Source: Nitrogeniibacter aestuarii (GTDB taxonomy: Bacteria; Pseudomonadota; Gammaproteobacteria; Burkholderiales; Rhodocyclaceae). Taken from it: 64,000 nt of DNA. A program made the translations under genes and the position numbers. The stretch is from positions 1,488,001 to 1,552,000 of the forward strand of contig NZ_CP071321.1 of the NCBI RefSeq assembly GCF_017309585.1, given 5' to 3'. How positions within the stretch are numbered: the first letter of the stretch is position 1; each line of letters begins with the position of its first letter. This document shows positions 41,657 to 50,904 of the stretch, in pieces. The notes beneath the pieces are model-generated. The model worked only from the letters and a program-made list of their open reading frames with translations, ran no database searches and was not told where the DNA came from.

Positions 41657-42667
41657 TCAGGCGTCCCAGGCGGTGGCGGCGAACTTGCGCCAGAAGTGGA
41701 ATCCGAGGCTGAGGATGGCCACCACGGCGGCAGCGCCCAGCCAGGGCAGGGTCCAGTCGTAGAACACGGTGTAGCCCATCCAGCTGGTGAGCCCGTCGAA
41801 GCGCAGTTGTCCGCTCGCCAGCACGGCCACCTCGCCGGGGCGAAGTTCGTGACGCTGGTTGCCGTCGCGCACGACCAGGCGGGGCGACTCGGGCAGCCGA
41901 AAGCCGTCCTCGCGGGTGGCGTCGATGACCGCTTCTTCCAGCACCAGCCGGAGGTGAATGGGACGTTCGGCGCCCGGCGGCACCCAGTCCTGCATCTGTG
42001 CGTCGGCGTGCAGGGGGTAGGCGGGCAGGTGCACGGCGCCATGGACCCATGGGCGGGCATCGAGACGCCAGGCCAGCAGCGGCGCGAAGCCCTTGTTGAA
42101 ACTGGTGTAGAAGCGGTAGCCCTCGAGCGTGAGCGGGGTCTGGTCACCGATCTGCGCCTCGCGGCGGTGACCGTCCCGGTCGGTCCACTGCACCCGGTTC
42201 CGGGTCTGGCCGCGACGCAGTCCGGGGGCGTAATCGATCTCGAATCCCATGTTGGTGAAACGCACATCCGCCAGCGCCCCGTGATGCCACGGGCCGGCCC
42301 GCGTCTCGACAAGGCGCCCGTCGAACTCGCCGCCCACGGTCAGTTCGGTATGTCCGCCCAGGGCCGTGAGCCGGCCGATCGCCACCAGGGCGATGAGGGC
42401 GAGCAGGGACAGGTGAAAGGCCAGCAGCGCGGTTTGCCGTCGGAAGCGCGTATTGACCGCGATGGCGGCCATCAGGTTCACCGCCAGCGCGACCAGCGGA
42501 ACGACGATGCCCCACACGCGTGCCGCCTCGACGGTGTAGGCCAGCACCGTGCCGGCGAGCAGGAGCAGCAGCAGGCCGAGCGTCAGGCGCAGCGAGGCGA
42601 GCAGATGCAGCATCAGGCGCAGCCGCAGTGGCAGGCGGGCGAGGGGCATCAAGGTGGATTGCTGCAT
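41657..42667 (-). CDS. resB: Cytochrome c maturation protein ResB-like
   Basis: A 336-residue membrane protein with three N-terminal helices (about 20-42, 50-72, 80-100), a large periplasmic domain and a last helix at about 305-325, the topology of ResB/Ccs1. It lacks strong sequence motifs but is immediately followed by ccsA, one base away. Shorter than standard ResB, as is common in dedicated copies. Its start lies 19 bases inside the end of the 11-heme cytochrome gene, consistent with coupled translation of substrate and maturase. Confidence 0.78.
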   Translation of the reverse strand: MQQSTLMPLARLPLRLRLMLHLLASLRLTLGLLLLLLAGTVLAYTVEAARVWGIVVPLVALAVNLMAAIAVNTRFRRQTALLAFHLSLLALIALVAIGRLTALGGHTELTVGGEFDGRLVETRAGPWHHGALADVRFTNMGFEIDYAPGLRRGQTRNRVQWTDRDGHRREAQIGDQTPLTLEGYRFYTSFNKGFAPLLAWRLDARPWVHGAVHLPAYPLHADAQMQDWVPPGAERPIHLRLVLEEAVIDATREDGFRLPESPRLVVRDGNQRHELRPGEVAVLASGQLRFDGLTSWMGYTVFYDWTLPWLGAAAVVAILSLGFHFWRKFAATAWDA

Positions 42668-45252
42668 GTGTCGATCATCCAGTCCTTGCCCGTCTGGGTA
42701 TCGTTGGCGGTGTTGCCGTTACTCGCCGGAATGCGGCTGCCGGTCGCCTTGCCGGCAGACCCGCAGTTGCTGTCCGACCAGTTCCCCGATGCGGCAAAGG
42801 TGCGCACCTTGAGTTTGGCGCGCATGTAGTAGGGACCTTCGCTGAAGTTGTCGGTGTTGCCGTTGGTGGCCACTTCCATGCTGCCCGGATAGCCGGCCTC
42901 GGGGCCGACATCGTTGAGGTTCACCAGCAAGGCCTTGTTCTTCCAGCCGTGGGGTACGGCCGCATGGCACCAGCTGCAGTAGATTTTCTCGACCTTGTCG
43001 GCGTGGTAGTTGTGCAGGTTGCCCTTGCCGCCACCGAAAAATCCGCTGCGCCGTCCCGAGTCGTTGCGCCCGGTGTAAACCGCCGGATCGTGGCACTTGA
43101 AGCACAGGAAGTTGGGTGTCGGATCGCCGTCGCGAGTGGCGCCGCCCAGGCCCGGACCCCATTCGCCCTTGAGGATGAACTTCCGGTTCGAGCCGTGAGG
43201 CCCCCACGGCTGGTTGCCGGTGGGCACCACGGTGCCATCGGGCGTTTCGGCGCCATGGCAGTCGCTGCAGAACATGGTCTGTGTCCCCACATCGTTGCGC
43301 CACGGAGTGAGCCAGGGGGAGTTGGTGATGTTGCCGCGGGCACCCAGGTCCCGCCCGGTGGGACCGATGACCGGATGCCATGAGCGGTGGTTACCGGTGT
43401 TGAAGGCGCCGTCGGCGCCGGTGTTGTTGATCGCGTTGTTCGGCTGCAGTTCGCGTGCCTGATTGGTATAACGCGAGAAGTTGTTGCGTCCGTCCGGGTC
43501 CTCGGGGGTCAGTCCGGTCGTATTGCCCAGCAGGGGACGCGTCACGCCGTTGGGTAGCACGTTGTCGTCGGTGTAGCCGTAGTCGGAATGGCACTTGAGG
43601 CAGATCTGGTATTCACGGGTCACGTAACTGGCGCTGGCCGTGGTGTTGACGCTGGCGCCCGGGTCGCCGCGCTTGACCAGGTAGCTGCCCGGCAGACTGA
43701 AGAAGCTGCCGTCCCCATACACCGGCTCAATGCCCCAGGCACCGCGCAGTGCGCCCGAGATGATGTTGGTGTGGCCGGGAGCGTGGTTGTGGCTGGCCCG
43801 CTGGTCGGTGGACGTGTTGGCGGCATTGAGTACGCCGGGTAGACCGTTGGCCGAGCGGATGATTCGGTGGGGGTTGTGGCAGTCGGTGCATTCGGCGTGG
43901 CGGTTGTCGGTATTGGCGACGCCCAGGCGTTCGCGCGGTTCGAGCATGTCCTTGCCGCACTGGCTGGCCGGGCCGGTACAGTCGATGAAACCGGCGTCGG
44001 TAAAGTTGGCGTCGATGTCATGGCGCTCTTCACCGGCCGCCTGCTCGACCGAGCGGATCGGCATGTGCCGGGCGAGCGAGAACTCGGTCTGGATGTCGGG
44101 GACGTTGCCCGTCGCATTCACCACGACCGCGCCGGCGCTGTTGGTGTGGCACTGGTAGCAGGTCTCTTCGATGGCGGGGTTGCCGCCGGCTTTGGGGCTC
44201 AGCGGGCTGTCGGTGCCTTCGCGCAGCAGGCGGCGCGCTCCGGCCACCGTGTGGGTGTCATGGCAGTTGAGGCAGGCCGCCTTCCACACCGGCTGGGCGG
44301 GCGGGAACTGGCGTTGTGCGGCCGGCAGGGTCTTGTAGGTTTCGTCGGCCACGTTGGGGTTGGCGTGAGCCGAATGGGCCCAGCTGCCGTTGCCGGTGTT
44401 CTTGTCGTGACACGCCAGGCAGATGATGTCGCTATCGGGGTTGGCGGCATTCGACGGAGGGATTTCCTGGAAACGGTTCAGGCGCAGAAACTTCTGCAGG
44501 CCCTTGGCGGCCTCTTCGGTGTCGTACAGGTGGGGGTCATGACAGGTGGCGCACTGCAGCTGACCGGTGCCGCCACTGCCGGTGGGTTCCAGCGGGAGTT
44601 TCGGTTTGTAGCCGGGCGCACGCACGCCCAGCACTGAACCATCGGCCGGCCACTGCTGGTTGGCATCGACCACGCGCATCTCGCCGTCGCGCGTGGCCAG
44701 GGCGGTGGTGTAGTCGAGCGAGATGGGGTGGTCGTTGCGCAGATCGATCCCCAGGCGGCGGGTGAAGCCGGTGGTCTCGCCAGCGCCATCGGGCATGGTG
44801 CCGCCCACCCCGGTGCCGTTCATGGCGATGCTCTGGCTGCCTTCGGCACCGCCCTGGCCGGAGAGCACGTTCACGTTGCCGATGGCCAGCGAGCCGTCGT
44901 GGCACGACAGGCACAGCTTGGACGAGCCGGCCGGCTGATCGAGCACCCGGCCGAGCAGGACTTCTGCATCCAGGGAGGACGAGGTGTAGGGCGTGTAGGT
45001 CTGCCCGGAGAGTTTGCGATTCCACAGCGGAGCGGTGCCGGCGGTGGCCCCGTGCGGGGTGTGGCAGAACACGCACACCTGCGATTCGCCGGTGGCCTGA
45101 ACGTCGCGCTGCGGCGGCTGGCCGGTCGTGCGCCCGACGGCAGTCGCCGAGAAATTGTGCTTGGTGGCGCGCACGTCGGACACCTTCTCGGCGCTGGCGG
45201 CCAGCGTGACGGCGAGGGTGATGGTCATGACCGCAGCCAGTTCAAAGCGCAT
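42649..45252 (-). CDS. Large secreted multiheme c-type cytochrome, 11 CxxCH
   Basis: An 867-residue protein with a signal peptide (residues 1-21) and 11 heme sites: CVFCH (60), CLSCH (114), CATCH, CLACH, CLNCH, CYQCH, CTDCH, CLKCH, CSDCH, CFKCH and CSWCH. The N-terminal 170 residues (TKHNFS, CVFCHTPHG, PLWN, CLSCHDG, DLRNDHPI) match the two tetraheme proteins of the cluster, so a common domain has been extended here. No lipobox. It is the best candidate for the outer or extracellular end of the electron conduit. It follows an NHL lipoprotein gene, overlapping by 11 bases. Confidence 0.93.
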   Translation of the reverse strand: MRFELAAVMTITLAVTLAASAEKVSDVRATKHNFSATAVGRTTGQPPQRDVQATGESQVCVFCHTPHGATAGTAPLWNRKLSGQTYTPYTSSSLDAEVLLGRVLDQPAGSSKLCLSCHDGSLAIGNVNVLSGQGGAEGSQSIAMNGTGVGGTMPDGAGETTGFTRRLGIDLRNDHPISLDYTTALATRDGEMRVVDANQQWPADGSVLGVRAPGYKPKLPLEPTGSGGTGQLQCATCHDPHLYDTEEAAKGLQKFLRLNRFQEIPPSNAANPDSDIICLACHDKNTGNGSWAHSAHANPNVADETYKTLPAAQRQFPPAQPVWKAACLNCHDTHTVAGARRLLREGTDSPLSPKAGGNPAIEETCYQCHTNSAGAVVVNATGNVPDIQTEFSLARHMPIRSVEQAAGEERHDIDANFTDAGFIDCTGPASQCGKDMLEPRERLGVANTDNRHAECTDCHNPHRIIRSANGLPGVLNAANTSTDQRASHNHAPGHTNIISGALRGAWGIEPVYGDGSFFSLPGSYLVKRGDPGASVNTTASASYVTREYQICLKCHSDYGYTDDNVLPNGVTRPLLGNTTGLTPEDPDGRNNFSRYTNQARELQPNNAINNTGADGAFNTGNHRSWHPVIGPTGRDLGARGNITNSPWLTPWRNDVGTQTMFCSDCHGAETPDGTVVPTGNQPWGPHGSNRKFILKGEWGPGLGGATRDGDPTPNFLCFKCHDPAVYTGRNDSGRRSGFFGGGKGNLHNYHADKVEKIYCSWCHAAVPHGWKNKALLVNLNDVGPEAGYPGSMEVATNGNTDNFSEGPYYMRAKLKVRTFAASGNWSDSNCGSAGKATGSRIPASNGNTANDTQTGKDWMIDTCSNPP

Positions 45253-46321
45253 CGATGTCGCCTCCGCCCAGATAACGGAAGATCACCACACGCCCGTTGA
45301 AGGTGTCGGCGATGAAGATGCGGTCCGTGTCGTCCACGGTGACCCCGGCGGGCAGGTAGAACTTGTCGATGGCGGTACCGGTGCCGCCGATGGGCAGCAG
45401 GAACTGACCGTCTGCGTTGAAGACCAGCAGGCGGTCGTAGTAGGACTCGATCACGTAGAGGTTGCCCTCGCTGTCGCTGGCCACGCCCTTGGGCCGCACC
45501 AGATTGCCCAGATACAGGCCGCGCTCCCCGACCACGCGCGGCTCGCCACCGTCGAGCGGAATGATCTGGATGCGGCTGTTCATGGTGTCGGTGACCTGAA
45601 GCTCACGACCGCGCAGCGCCACATGCGTGGGGTAGTTGAATTGCCCCGGCGCTTCGCCGCGCTGGCCGATGGCACGCAGCCAGCGACCGTCTTCGTCGAA
45701 CACGTGAACGGTGTGGGCGTAGGTGTCGGCCACATACAGGTGACCGGTGACCGGGTCGCGGGCCAGCCCGGTGGGGCGTTTGAGCAGCGGCTTGCCGATG
45801 TGCTGAACGCCATTGCCTTCGGCGTCGAGCCGGACGAGCTCGGCCAGATCGGCATCCGCGACCCACACGCCGCCCCGGCCGTCGGTGGCGATGCCGACCG
45901 GCGAGGCGAAACGGGTCACCCCTGCGGCGTATTCCCACACCTTGAGTTCGCCGGCGAGCGGATCGAACACGAACACGGCGGCGCGGCTCACGTCGGTGAC
46001 GTAGATGCGCCCGTCGGCTGCCGAGATGGCCACGGCCTGGGGGCGCTGCAGAACGTTGGGACGCGCCTCCTGACCGAGGCCGGTGATCCATCGCCACACC
46101 TTTTGCAGGCCGCTCTCTTCCGCCTCGTCGCGCACGAAGTTCTGCTCGCCGGTCAGCTCGCCCGCGTACTGGTAGCGCGGGATCTCGGGCGCAGCCGGCC
46201 ACAGGCGCCGGGCGCTGCCTTCGATGGCATCGATGCCGAAGCTCAGACGTGCCGGCGTGCGCTCGCTGGCGCAGGCACTGAGCAGCAAGGTGAGCACGAG
46301 GGTGAGCAGCAGGGGCTTCAT
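45242..46321 (-). CDS. NHL-repeat beta-propeller lipoprotein (1)
   Basis: A 359-residue lipoprotein: signal peptide with lipobox LLSAC (lipid-bearing Cys at 16), then a six-bladed NHL propeller (RPQAVAISAADGRIYVTDVS, SPVGIATDGRGGVWVADADL, RPTGLARDPVTGHLYVADTY, RPKGVASDSEGNLYVIESYY and others). No enzyme motif. NHL propellers occur in several multiheme clusters, where they may organise cytochromes. The genes on both sides overlap it. Confidence 0.9.
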   Translation of the reverse strand: MKPLLLTLVLTLLLSACASERTPARLSFGIDAIEGSARRLWPAAPEIPRYQYAGELTGEQNFVRDEAEESGLQKVWRWITGLGQEARPNVLQRPQAVAISAADGRIYVTDVSRAAVFVFDPLAGELKVWEYAAGVTRFASPVGIATDGRGGVWVADADLAELVRLDAEGNGVQHIGKPLLKRPTGLARDPVTGHLYVADTYAHTVHVFDEDGRWLRAIGQRGEAPGQFNYPTHVALRGRELQVTDTMNSRIQIIPLDGGEPRVVGERGLYLGNLVRPKGVASDSEGNLYVIESYYDRLLVFNADGQFLLPIGGTGTAIDKFYLPAGVTVDDTDRIFIADTFNGRVVIFRYLGGGDIDAL

Positions 46322-47205
46322 GGCGTGCGGACCATCGGTAACAGGCGCAGCTCGATGATGCGGGCGCCCGGCCCGTCGGCCACGAACAGGCTGCCGGGGC
46401 CGCTTGCCAGGGCGGTGATCCGGCTGGCGCCGAGGGCGGCCGGCGCATAGAGCCCGAGGCGCTGGCCGCCGAAGTGCGCCTGAAGATGACCGTCGGCATT
46501 GTCCACCAGCCAGACGCGGCCGTCGCGATCCACCGACATGGCACCGGGGTCGTCGAAGCGCACATCGTCGAAACGTCTCAACTCACGGCCGTCGAAGCCG
46601 ACTTCTGCCAGACACAGGCAGTCGTCGGCGATGCCCCAGGCCCGACCGCCACCGCTCTTGATCATGCGCCAGGGCGTGGGCTCGGTGGCGCCGGGCAGGG
46701 CGTAGGCCTGGCGTCCGAGCCCGCCAAAGGCATGAAGGCTGCCATCGGCATCGGTGACCCAGGCTTGTGTGCCGTCGGGCGAAAGCGTGATGTCGCGGGG
46801 TTGCATTACGGCGTCCTGTCCGCGCAGGCGTGCCAGTTCGCGACCGTTGCGGTCGAGCCGCTGCACCACGCCCAGATCCGGGCGCAGGACGAAAACGCCG
46901 CCGGCGGGCGCCGGCTGCAGGCTCACGGCGGGCAGCCCGGGAATGGAAGCGATCTTGCGGACGCGTTCCGTGGTGAGATCAATCACCAGCAGGGCGCCCA
47001 GGCCACTGTCCAGCACATACAGTTCGCCCGCGCCGACGGCGATTGCACTTGGATAGACAAACTTCACGTAACCGCCCGCGCTGACGGGCAGCCCGCCCAC
47101 CAGGGTGCGCAGCGGGGTCAGCGGCGAGGCCGGGTGGGTCGGTTCGGCCAGCGACATGGCGCTGACCGACAGCACGATGGCGCCCATCAGGCGACGCGTC
47201 ACCAT
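46318..47205 (-). CDS. NHL-like beta-propeller protein, secreted
   Basis: A 295-residue protein with a signal peptide (ending SLA-EP) and degenerate NHL blades (PSAIAVGAGELYVLDSG, PRDITLSPDGTQAWVTDADG, PGAMSVDRDGRVWLVDNADG). One DDCLCLAE stretch has two Cys but no heme site. It overlaps the next gene, an NHL lipoprotein, by four bases, so the propellers are made as a pair. Confidence 0.82.
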   Translation of the reverse strand: MVTRRLMGAIVLSVSAMSLAEPTHPASPLTPLRTLVGGLPVSAGGYVKFVYPSAIAVGAGELYVLDSGLGALLVIDLTTERVRKIASIPGLPAVSLQPAPAGGVFVLRPDLGVVQRLDRNGRELARLRGQDAVMQPRDITLSPDGTQAWVTDADGSLHAFGGLGRQAYALPGATEPTPWRMIKSGGGRAWGIADDCLCLAEVGFDGRELRRFDDVRFDDPGAMSVDRDGRVWLVDNADGHLQAHFGGQRLGLYAPAALGASRITALASGPGSLFVADGPGARIIELRLLPMVRTP

Positions 47206-47576
47206 CGGCCCGGCCCATTGGTTTCATGCCCGCCGAAGATCCCCGAGGGCAGGCCGGGCTTGCCTGAATGGCACAGGTGGCAGTTGTCGGGAGCCCAGGC
47301 GGTGTGGCCGTCGTGGCAGGCACCGCAGAAGCGACCTTCGACGATGTCGTTCATGGTCACGTCGTTCGATCCGGCGCGCATCTCGAAGCCCAGCTCGGCA
47401 TGGCAGACCTTGCAGCGAAATCGGATGCGGTGGAACCAGTGAGGAAAGATCACGGGGCGCATGCCGTTGGCCTCGGACCGGCGATTGAGGACCACGTCGG
47501 CGTATTCGCCGGCGCCGGGGAGTGGCCATAGCAGCAGGGGAACAAGGGTCAGGAGGAGCGCGCGCGAACGGTTCAT
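47199..47576 (-). CDS. Periplasmic triheme cytochrome c, module A copy 1
   Basis: A 125-residue secreted cytochrome with three heme sites, CKVCH, CGACH and CHLCH, and signal peptide ending GAG. The MRPVIFPHWFHRIRFRCKVCH block supplies a His ligand before the first heme, as in class III c3/c7 cytochromes. It is closely similar to the protein encoded at 50904-51332. It overlaps both neighbours, the module B gene upstream and the NHL gene downstream. Confidence 0.92.
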   Translation of the reverse strand: MNRSRALLLTLVPLLLWPLPGAGEYADVVLNRRSEANGMRPVIFPHWFHRIRFRCKVCHAELGFEMRAGSNDVTMNDIVEGRFCGACHDGHTAWAPDNCHLCHSGKPGLPSGIFGGHETNGPGRW

Positions 47577-48139
47577 CTTGCCGGCGTCCGGGCCTGCGCG
47601 GCAGCGTCGAGTTCTTGGCGGGCCGCCTTGTGGGAGACGCTGTGGCAGCGGTTGCACTCGGTGAGCGGGAACGAGACCGCGCCGTGGCATACCCCGCATT
47701 GCTCGCCTTGCAGAATGCGATACATGCTGATGCCGGTGGCACCGGTCTTGCGCTTGAACAGATGGTCGTGGCAGTTGCTGCAGTCGAGCCATTCGGTGTG
47801 CGCCTTGTGCGGAAAGCGCACCACCGGCATGCCGCCACGCAGGTTGAGCAGAATGTCCTTGTCCAGTTCCGGTGTCTCGCGCGTGGGGTCGAGCTTGCGT
47901 CGGGGCTGAATGTGGCCCTCGCGCAGCGCACGTACCCAGCGCACCTGATTGCCGGTCGAATCGGGGGGCAGCGGCGCGAGGGCGTCCGCCGGTTCCTGCA
48001 GCAGGCCGATCGCCGGGCCGGCCGGATCGTGCAGATCGTCCTCGGCCAGGGGCTGCCAGTTCCCCGCGTGGGCCGCCGTGAGGCAAGCGGCCATCGCCCA
48101 GGGCAAGGGCCAGCGGACAGCGCGATACATCGTCGCCAT
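47573..48139 (-). CDS. Periplasmic triheme cytochrome c, module B copy 1
   Basis: A 188-residue secreted cytochrome with a signal peptide (ending AHA) and three heme sites, CSNCH, CGVCH and CNRCH, in the second half. PHKAHTEWLDCSNCH and VRWVRALREGHIQPR mark it as a paralogue of the proteins at 49981-50904 and 30103-30702. Unlike the 49981 paralogue it has no class I cytochrome domain in front. Four-base overlap with module A, one-base overlap with the helical protein gene upstream. Confidence 0.92.
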   Translation of the reverse strand: MATMYRAVRWPLPWAMAACLTAAHAGNWQPLAEDDLHDPAGPAIGLLQEPADALAPLPPDSTGNQVRWVRALREGHIQPRRKLDPTRETPELDKDILLNLRGGMPVVRFPHKAHTEWLDCSNCHDHLFKRKTGATGISMYRILQGEQCGVCHGAVSFPLTECNRCHSVSHKAARQELDAAAQARTPAR

Positions 48140-49038
48140 CAGCCCGGAATGTAGACACCCGCATTGCGGATCGCCTTGACCAGTTCGCCGGTGGATGACT
48201 CCAGCAAGTCGATGGCCTCGGCATGCTGCCCCCGGGACGCTGCGGCCTCGGCCTGGCCGCGCAGGGTGCCTGCCTGTTGCAGGAACTTGCGCACCTGCGG
48301 ATCGAACTGGGTGTTTTTCTCGTCGAGCAGCACCTTGATGAGCATCTGGTGGGTGTCGTTGCGATCGAGCTCGTAGTCGTATTCCTCTTTCGGATTGGCA
48401 AAGTGCAGGGAGCGCACCAGGGTGTCGCCGCCGCGCAGGGTGCCGATGGAGGCCTTGGCGATCAGATAGGCACGCTCGAGCGTGGCGCGCGCGGCGGCGG
48501 TGTCGCCCTGGCTTGCCTGGGCATCGGCCTCGGCGAGCAGGCCGTCCACCTGGGCGGTGCTCTCGCGCACTTCGGCCTCTCGGTGCTTCTCGGTGGCGAT
48601 GCGTTGCTGGGCATCGAGCAAGGCGCGCACGCTGTCCCGCTTGGCCCGGTAGTCGGACTTGGCCTTGTCGTCGGACAGGGTGCGGGGCGTGGCGTCGCGC
48701 GCGGCATCGAACATGGTCACGCTGGCCTGCGACAGGCGCTCGCTCGCCGCCCGCAGATCGCCGGCAGCCAGTGCCGCCTCGGCCTGGCGGAAGGCTTCGC
48801 GCGCCTGGGCATGTTTCTGACGGGCGGATTCATCGCCGGTCTCGTCGATCTGCCGTGCCGCGGTCGATCGTTCGATCAGGGTACGCACGGACTCGAAGCG
48901 CTGTTCGAGCTGGCCGCGGTCAGGCGTTCGCGATTCGATCCGGTCCTTGGCGCTTTCGGTATGACCGCTTGTGCTCGTGATCGCCAGCAAAAGCGCGCCG
49001 AGGACGGCGAGGATCAGGCCAACGGGCCGATTGGGCAT
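48139..49038 (-). CDS. Helical periplasmic protein, module C copy 1
   Basis: A 299-residue protein with a signal peptide or anchor (residues 8-25) and an otherwise wholly alpha-helical, charged sequence (AREAFRQAEAALAAGDLRAA, then RATLERAYLIAKASIGTLRG). It has no heme motif and no known family. The end (SSTGELVKAIRNAGVYIPG) resembles the end of the 49095 protein, so the two are probably paralogues. It might brace cytochromes across the periplasm, but this is inference. Confidence 0.75.
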   Translation of the reverse strand: MPNRPVGLILAVLGALLLAITSTSGHTESAKDRIESRTPDRGQLEQRFESVRTLIERSTAARQIDETGDESARQKHAQAREAFRQAEAALAAGDLRAASERLSQASVTMFDAARDATPRTLSDDKAKSDYRAKRDSVRALLDAQQRIATEKHREAEVRESTAQVDGLLAEADAQASQGDTAAARATLERAYLIAKASIGTLRGGDTLVRSLHFANPKEEYDYELDRNDTHQMLIKVLLDEKNTQFDPQVRKFLQQAGTLRGQAEAAASRGQHAEAIDLLESSTGELVKAIRNAGVYIPG

Positions 49039-49094
49039 GGTGAACTCCAGAATCTTGAATGCATTCAGTGCTACGAACAGCTGTCATGGGCAAT

Positions 49095-49970
49095 TCATTC
49101 CCGAGCTGCCTTGATGAGGTTGAGGCCGGCCGCCTCCAGGCTGCGCTGAATCACCTGGGTGGCCCGGTTGAGGCGCGCCGTGGCGTCCGGATACTGGTCC
49201 TGGGCGGCGGCCTGGACGGCTTCATCCACGGCCACCCGGTTGTCGGCAAGGGTGGCGTTGAGTTGGGCCGTGCGCTGGCTGTCGGTATGCAATTCACTGA
49301 TGGCCAGCGGAATGAGATCGGCGAAACCCTGATTGCGTGCCAGGGCGGCCCGGTAGCGCTGCTCGGGGGTGGCGTGCTCGAGGGTGTAATCGACCGTGGT
49401 CGAGCCGACGGCGGAAACGTGCAGGGCGCTGAGCAAGCGCTCCGCTTCGTCCAGATGACGCAAGGCCGCCGGCAGATCGCCGTCGTCGGCGTCGTGACGG
49501 CTGTCGGCAACCAGCAGATCGATGGGCAGCAGGGCCTCGGTGGTCGCGCTGCCGGGCGTGAGCCGTTCGTGCAGTGCGCTGCGCAGCGACAGGATGCCGG
49601 CCAGTTTGGTCTCGAACTGCGTTCGCGTCTGCGGGACCGGCTCGGGGCGCAGGTTGAGGTGGGCGCGGGCCTCGCGCATCAGGCGAAGGGCCTCGTCCAG
49701 CTCACGGTTGGCCTCGGCGTTGTCACTGGCGGCCATGGCGTCGCGGGCACGGGCCAGCGTGGCGCGCGCTTCGTCGAGCAGGGCGCGGCTGCGCACGTCG
49801 CTGCCGGCCTCGATGCGCTTGACCAGGGCCGAGTCCGAGAGCATCTGGTCCACGAGGCGCGCCTTGTGGACCACCGGGGGCGCCACGGCGACGTCGCCGA
49901 TCGCGGCCGGCGATGAGAGCAGGGCCAGGCAGAGCGTCAGACGGTTACGGGCGGGGCGTGGCAGCTTCAT
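49095..49970 (-). CDS. Helical periplasmic protein, module C copy 2
   Basis: A 291-residue protein with a signal peptide (ending AIG-DV) and a long helical body rich in Ala, Arg, Leu and Glu (LLDEARATLARARDAMAASD, NAEANRELDEALRLMREARA). No heme site. It is like the neighbouring module C copy 1 in size, composition and C-terminal pattern. It lies 10 bases after the tetraheme module B gene. Confidence 0.75.
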   Translation of the reverse strand: MKLPRPARNRLTLCLALLSSPAAIGDVAVAPPVVHKARLVDQMLSDSALVKRIEAGSDVRSRALLDEARATLARARDAMAASDNAEANRELDEALRLMREARAHLNLRPEPVPQTRTQFETKLAGILSLRSALHERLTPGSATTEALLPIDLLVADSRHDADDGDLPAALRHLDEAERLLSALHVSAVGSTTVDYTLEHATPEQRYRAALARNQGFADLIPLAISELHTDSQRTAQLNATLADNRVAVDEAVQAAAQDQYPDATARLNRATQVIQRSLEAAGLNLIKAARE

Positions 49971-49980
49971 GGCGTCGGGC

Positions 49981-50904
49981 TCAGGGCTTGGCTGCGCTGG
50001 CAGTGGGCATGGGCGCCTTCTTTTTGGAATGGCAGTTGCGGCATTCCGAGACCGGGAAGGCCACCTTGCCATGACACACGCCGCACTTCTGGCCCAGCAG
50101 GATGGCGGCCATGCTGATCTGGTTGGCGCCTTTTTGCGGCACGAAGATCTGCGGGTGGCAGTTGCTGCAATCGAGCCATTCGGTGTGCTGCTTGTGCGGA
50201 TAGACCACATCGGGCATCGAGCCCTTCACCTCGCGGACGATGTTCAGGTCCATCACCACCGGTGCCGCCTGGCCGTCGAGCCGGTCCCAGCGCGGGGCGA
50301 TGTGGCCCTTGCCCAGGGCCTGAACCCAGTTGATGCGGTTGCCCGAGTTGGACTTGGGCAGGGGGGCAAAGGCGTCGCGTGGTGGCTGGAGGGCGAGGGT
50401 GCCGTCGTTGGCCGGGTCGTGAATACCGTCTTCCGCCGGGGGCAGGTTGCGTTTGCCTGCCGGCTTGAGCAGGCGATTGAAGGCATTGACCTCGGCGACC
50501 GCCGGCGGGGGCGCGGGGGGCGGTGTGGCCTCGGCCGCCGCTTGTGTCGGTGCTGGCGCTTCGGTGGCGGCGGGTGCCGGTGCGGCGCCGGGGCTGTTTG
50601 CGGCGGCCACCATGTAGTCGACCGCGGCCTTGATGTCGCTGTCGCTGGCACCGGCCATGCCGCCACGAGGCGGCATGGCCGGTGGCTTGCCCTTGAGGGC
50701 CGACTGGTACAGGGTATCGATACCCTGTTTGATGCGCGGTGCCCAATCGTCGGCGTTGCCGAAACGCGGGGCGCCTGCGATGCCCCCGGCGTGGCAGGCA
50801 GCACACGCGGAGTCGTAGACGGTCTTGCCGGCCGCAGCGACCGCATCGAGGGGGGTGCTGACGAATCCGGTCAGCGCGGCGAGGGCGAGAAGGGCCGCTT
50901 TCAT
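49981..50904 (-). CDS. Fused class I and triheme cytochrome c, module B copy 2
   Basis: A 307-residue secreted protein. Residues 25-100 are a class I cytochrome c5-like domain (CAACH and the axial Met in PPAMPPRGG). A Pro/Ala-rich linker of about 35 residues leads to a module B domain with CSNCH, CGVCH and CRNCH. The front domain closely resembles the free-standing cytochrome encoded at 57426-57725, so a gene fusion has occurred. Four hemes in all. Probably a periplasmic relay that combines two redox domains in one chain. Confidence 0.92.
   Translation of the reverse strand: MKAALLALAALTGFVSTPLDAVAAAGKTVYDSACAACHAGGIAGAPRFGNADDWAPRIKQGIDTLYQSALKGKPPAMPPRGGMAGASDSDIKAAVDYMVAAANSPGAAPAPAATEAPAPTQAAAEATPPPAPPPAVAEVNAFNRLLKPAGKRNLPPAEDGIHDPANDGTLALQPPRDAFAPLPKSNSGNRINWVQALGKGHIAPRWDRLDGQAAPVVMDLNIVREVKGSMPDVVYPHKQHTEWLDCSNCHPQIFVPQKGANQISMAAILLGQKCGVCHGKVAFPVSECRNCHSKKKAPMPTASAAKP

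Noticed and set aside
42649..45252. Lipobox in the 11-heme cytochrome
   Set aside because: No cysteine follows the signal peptide hydrophobic core; the first Cys is at residue 60 and belongs to a heme site.
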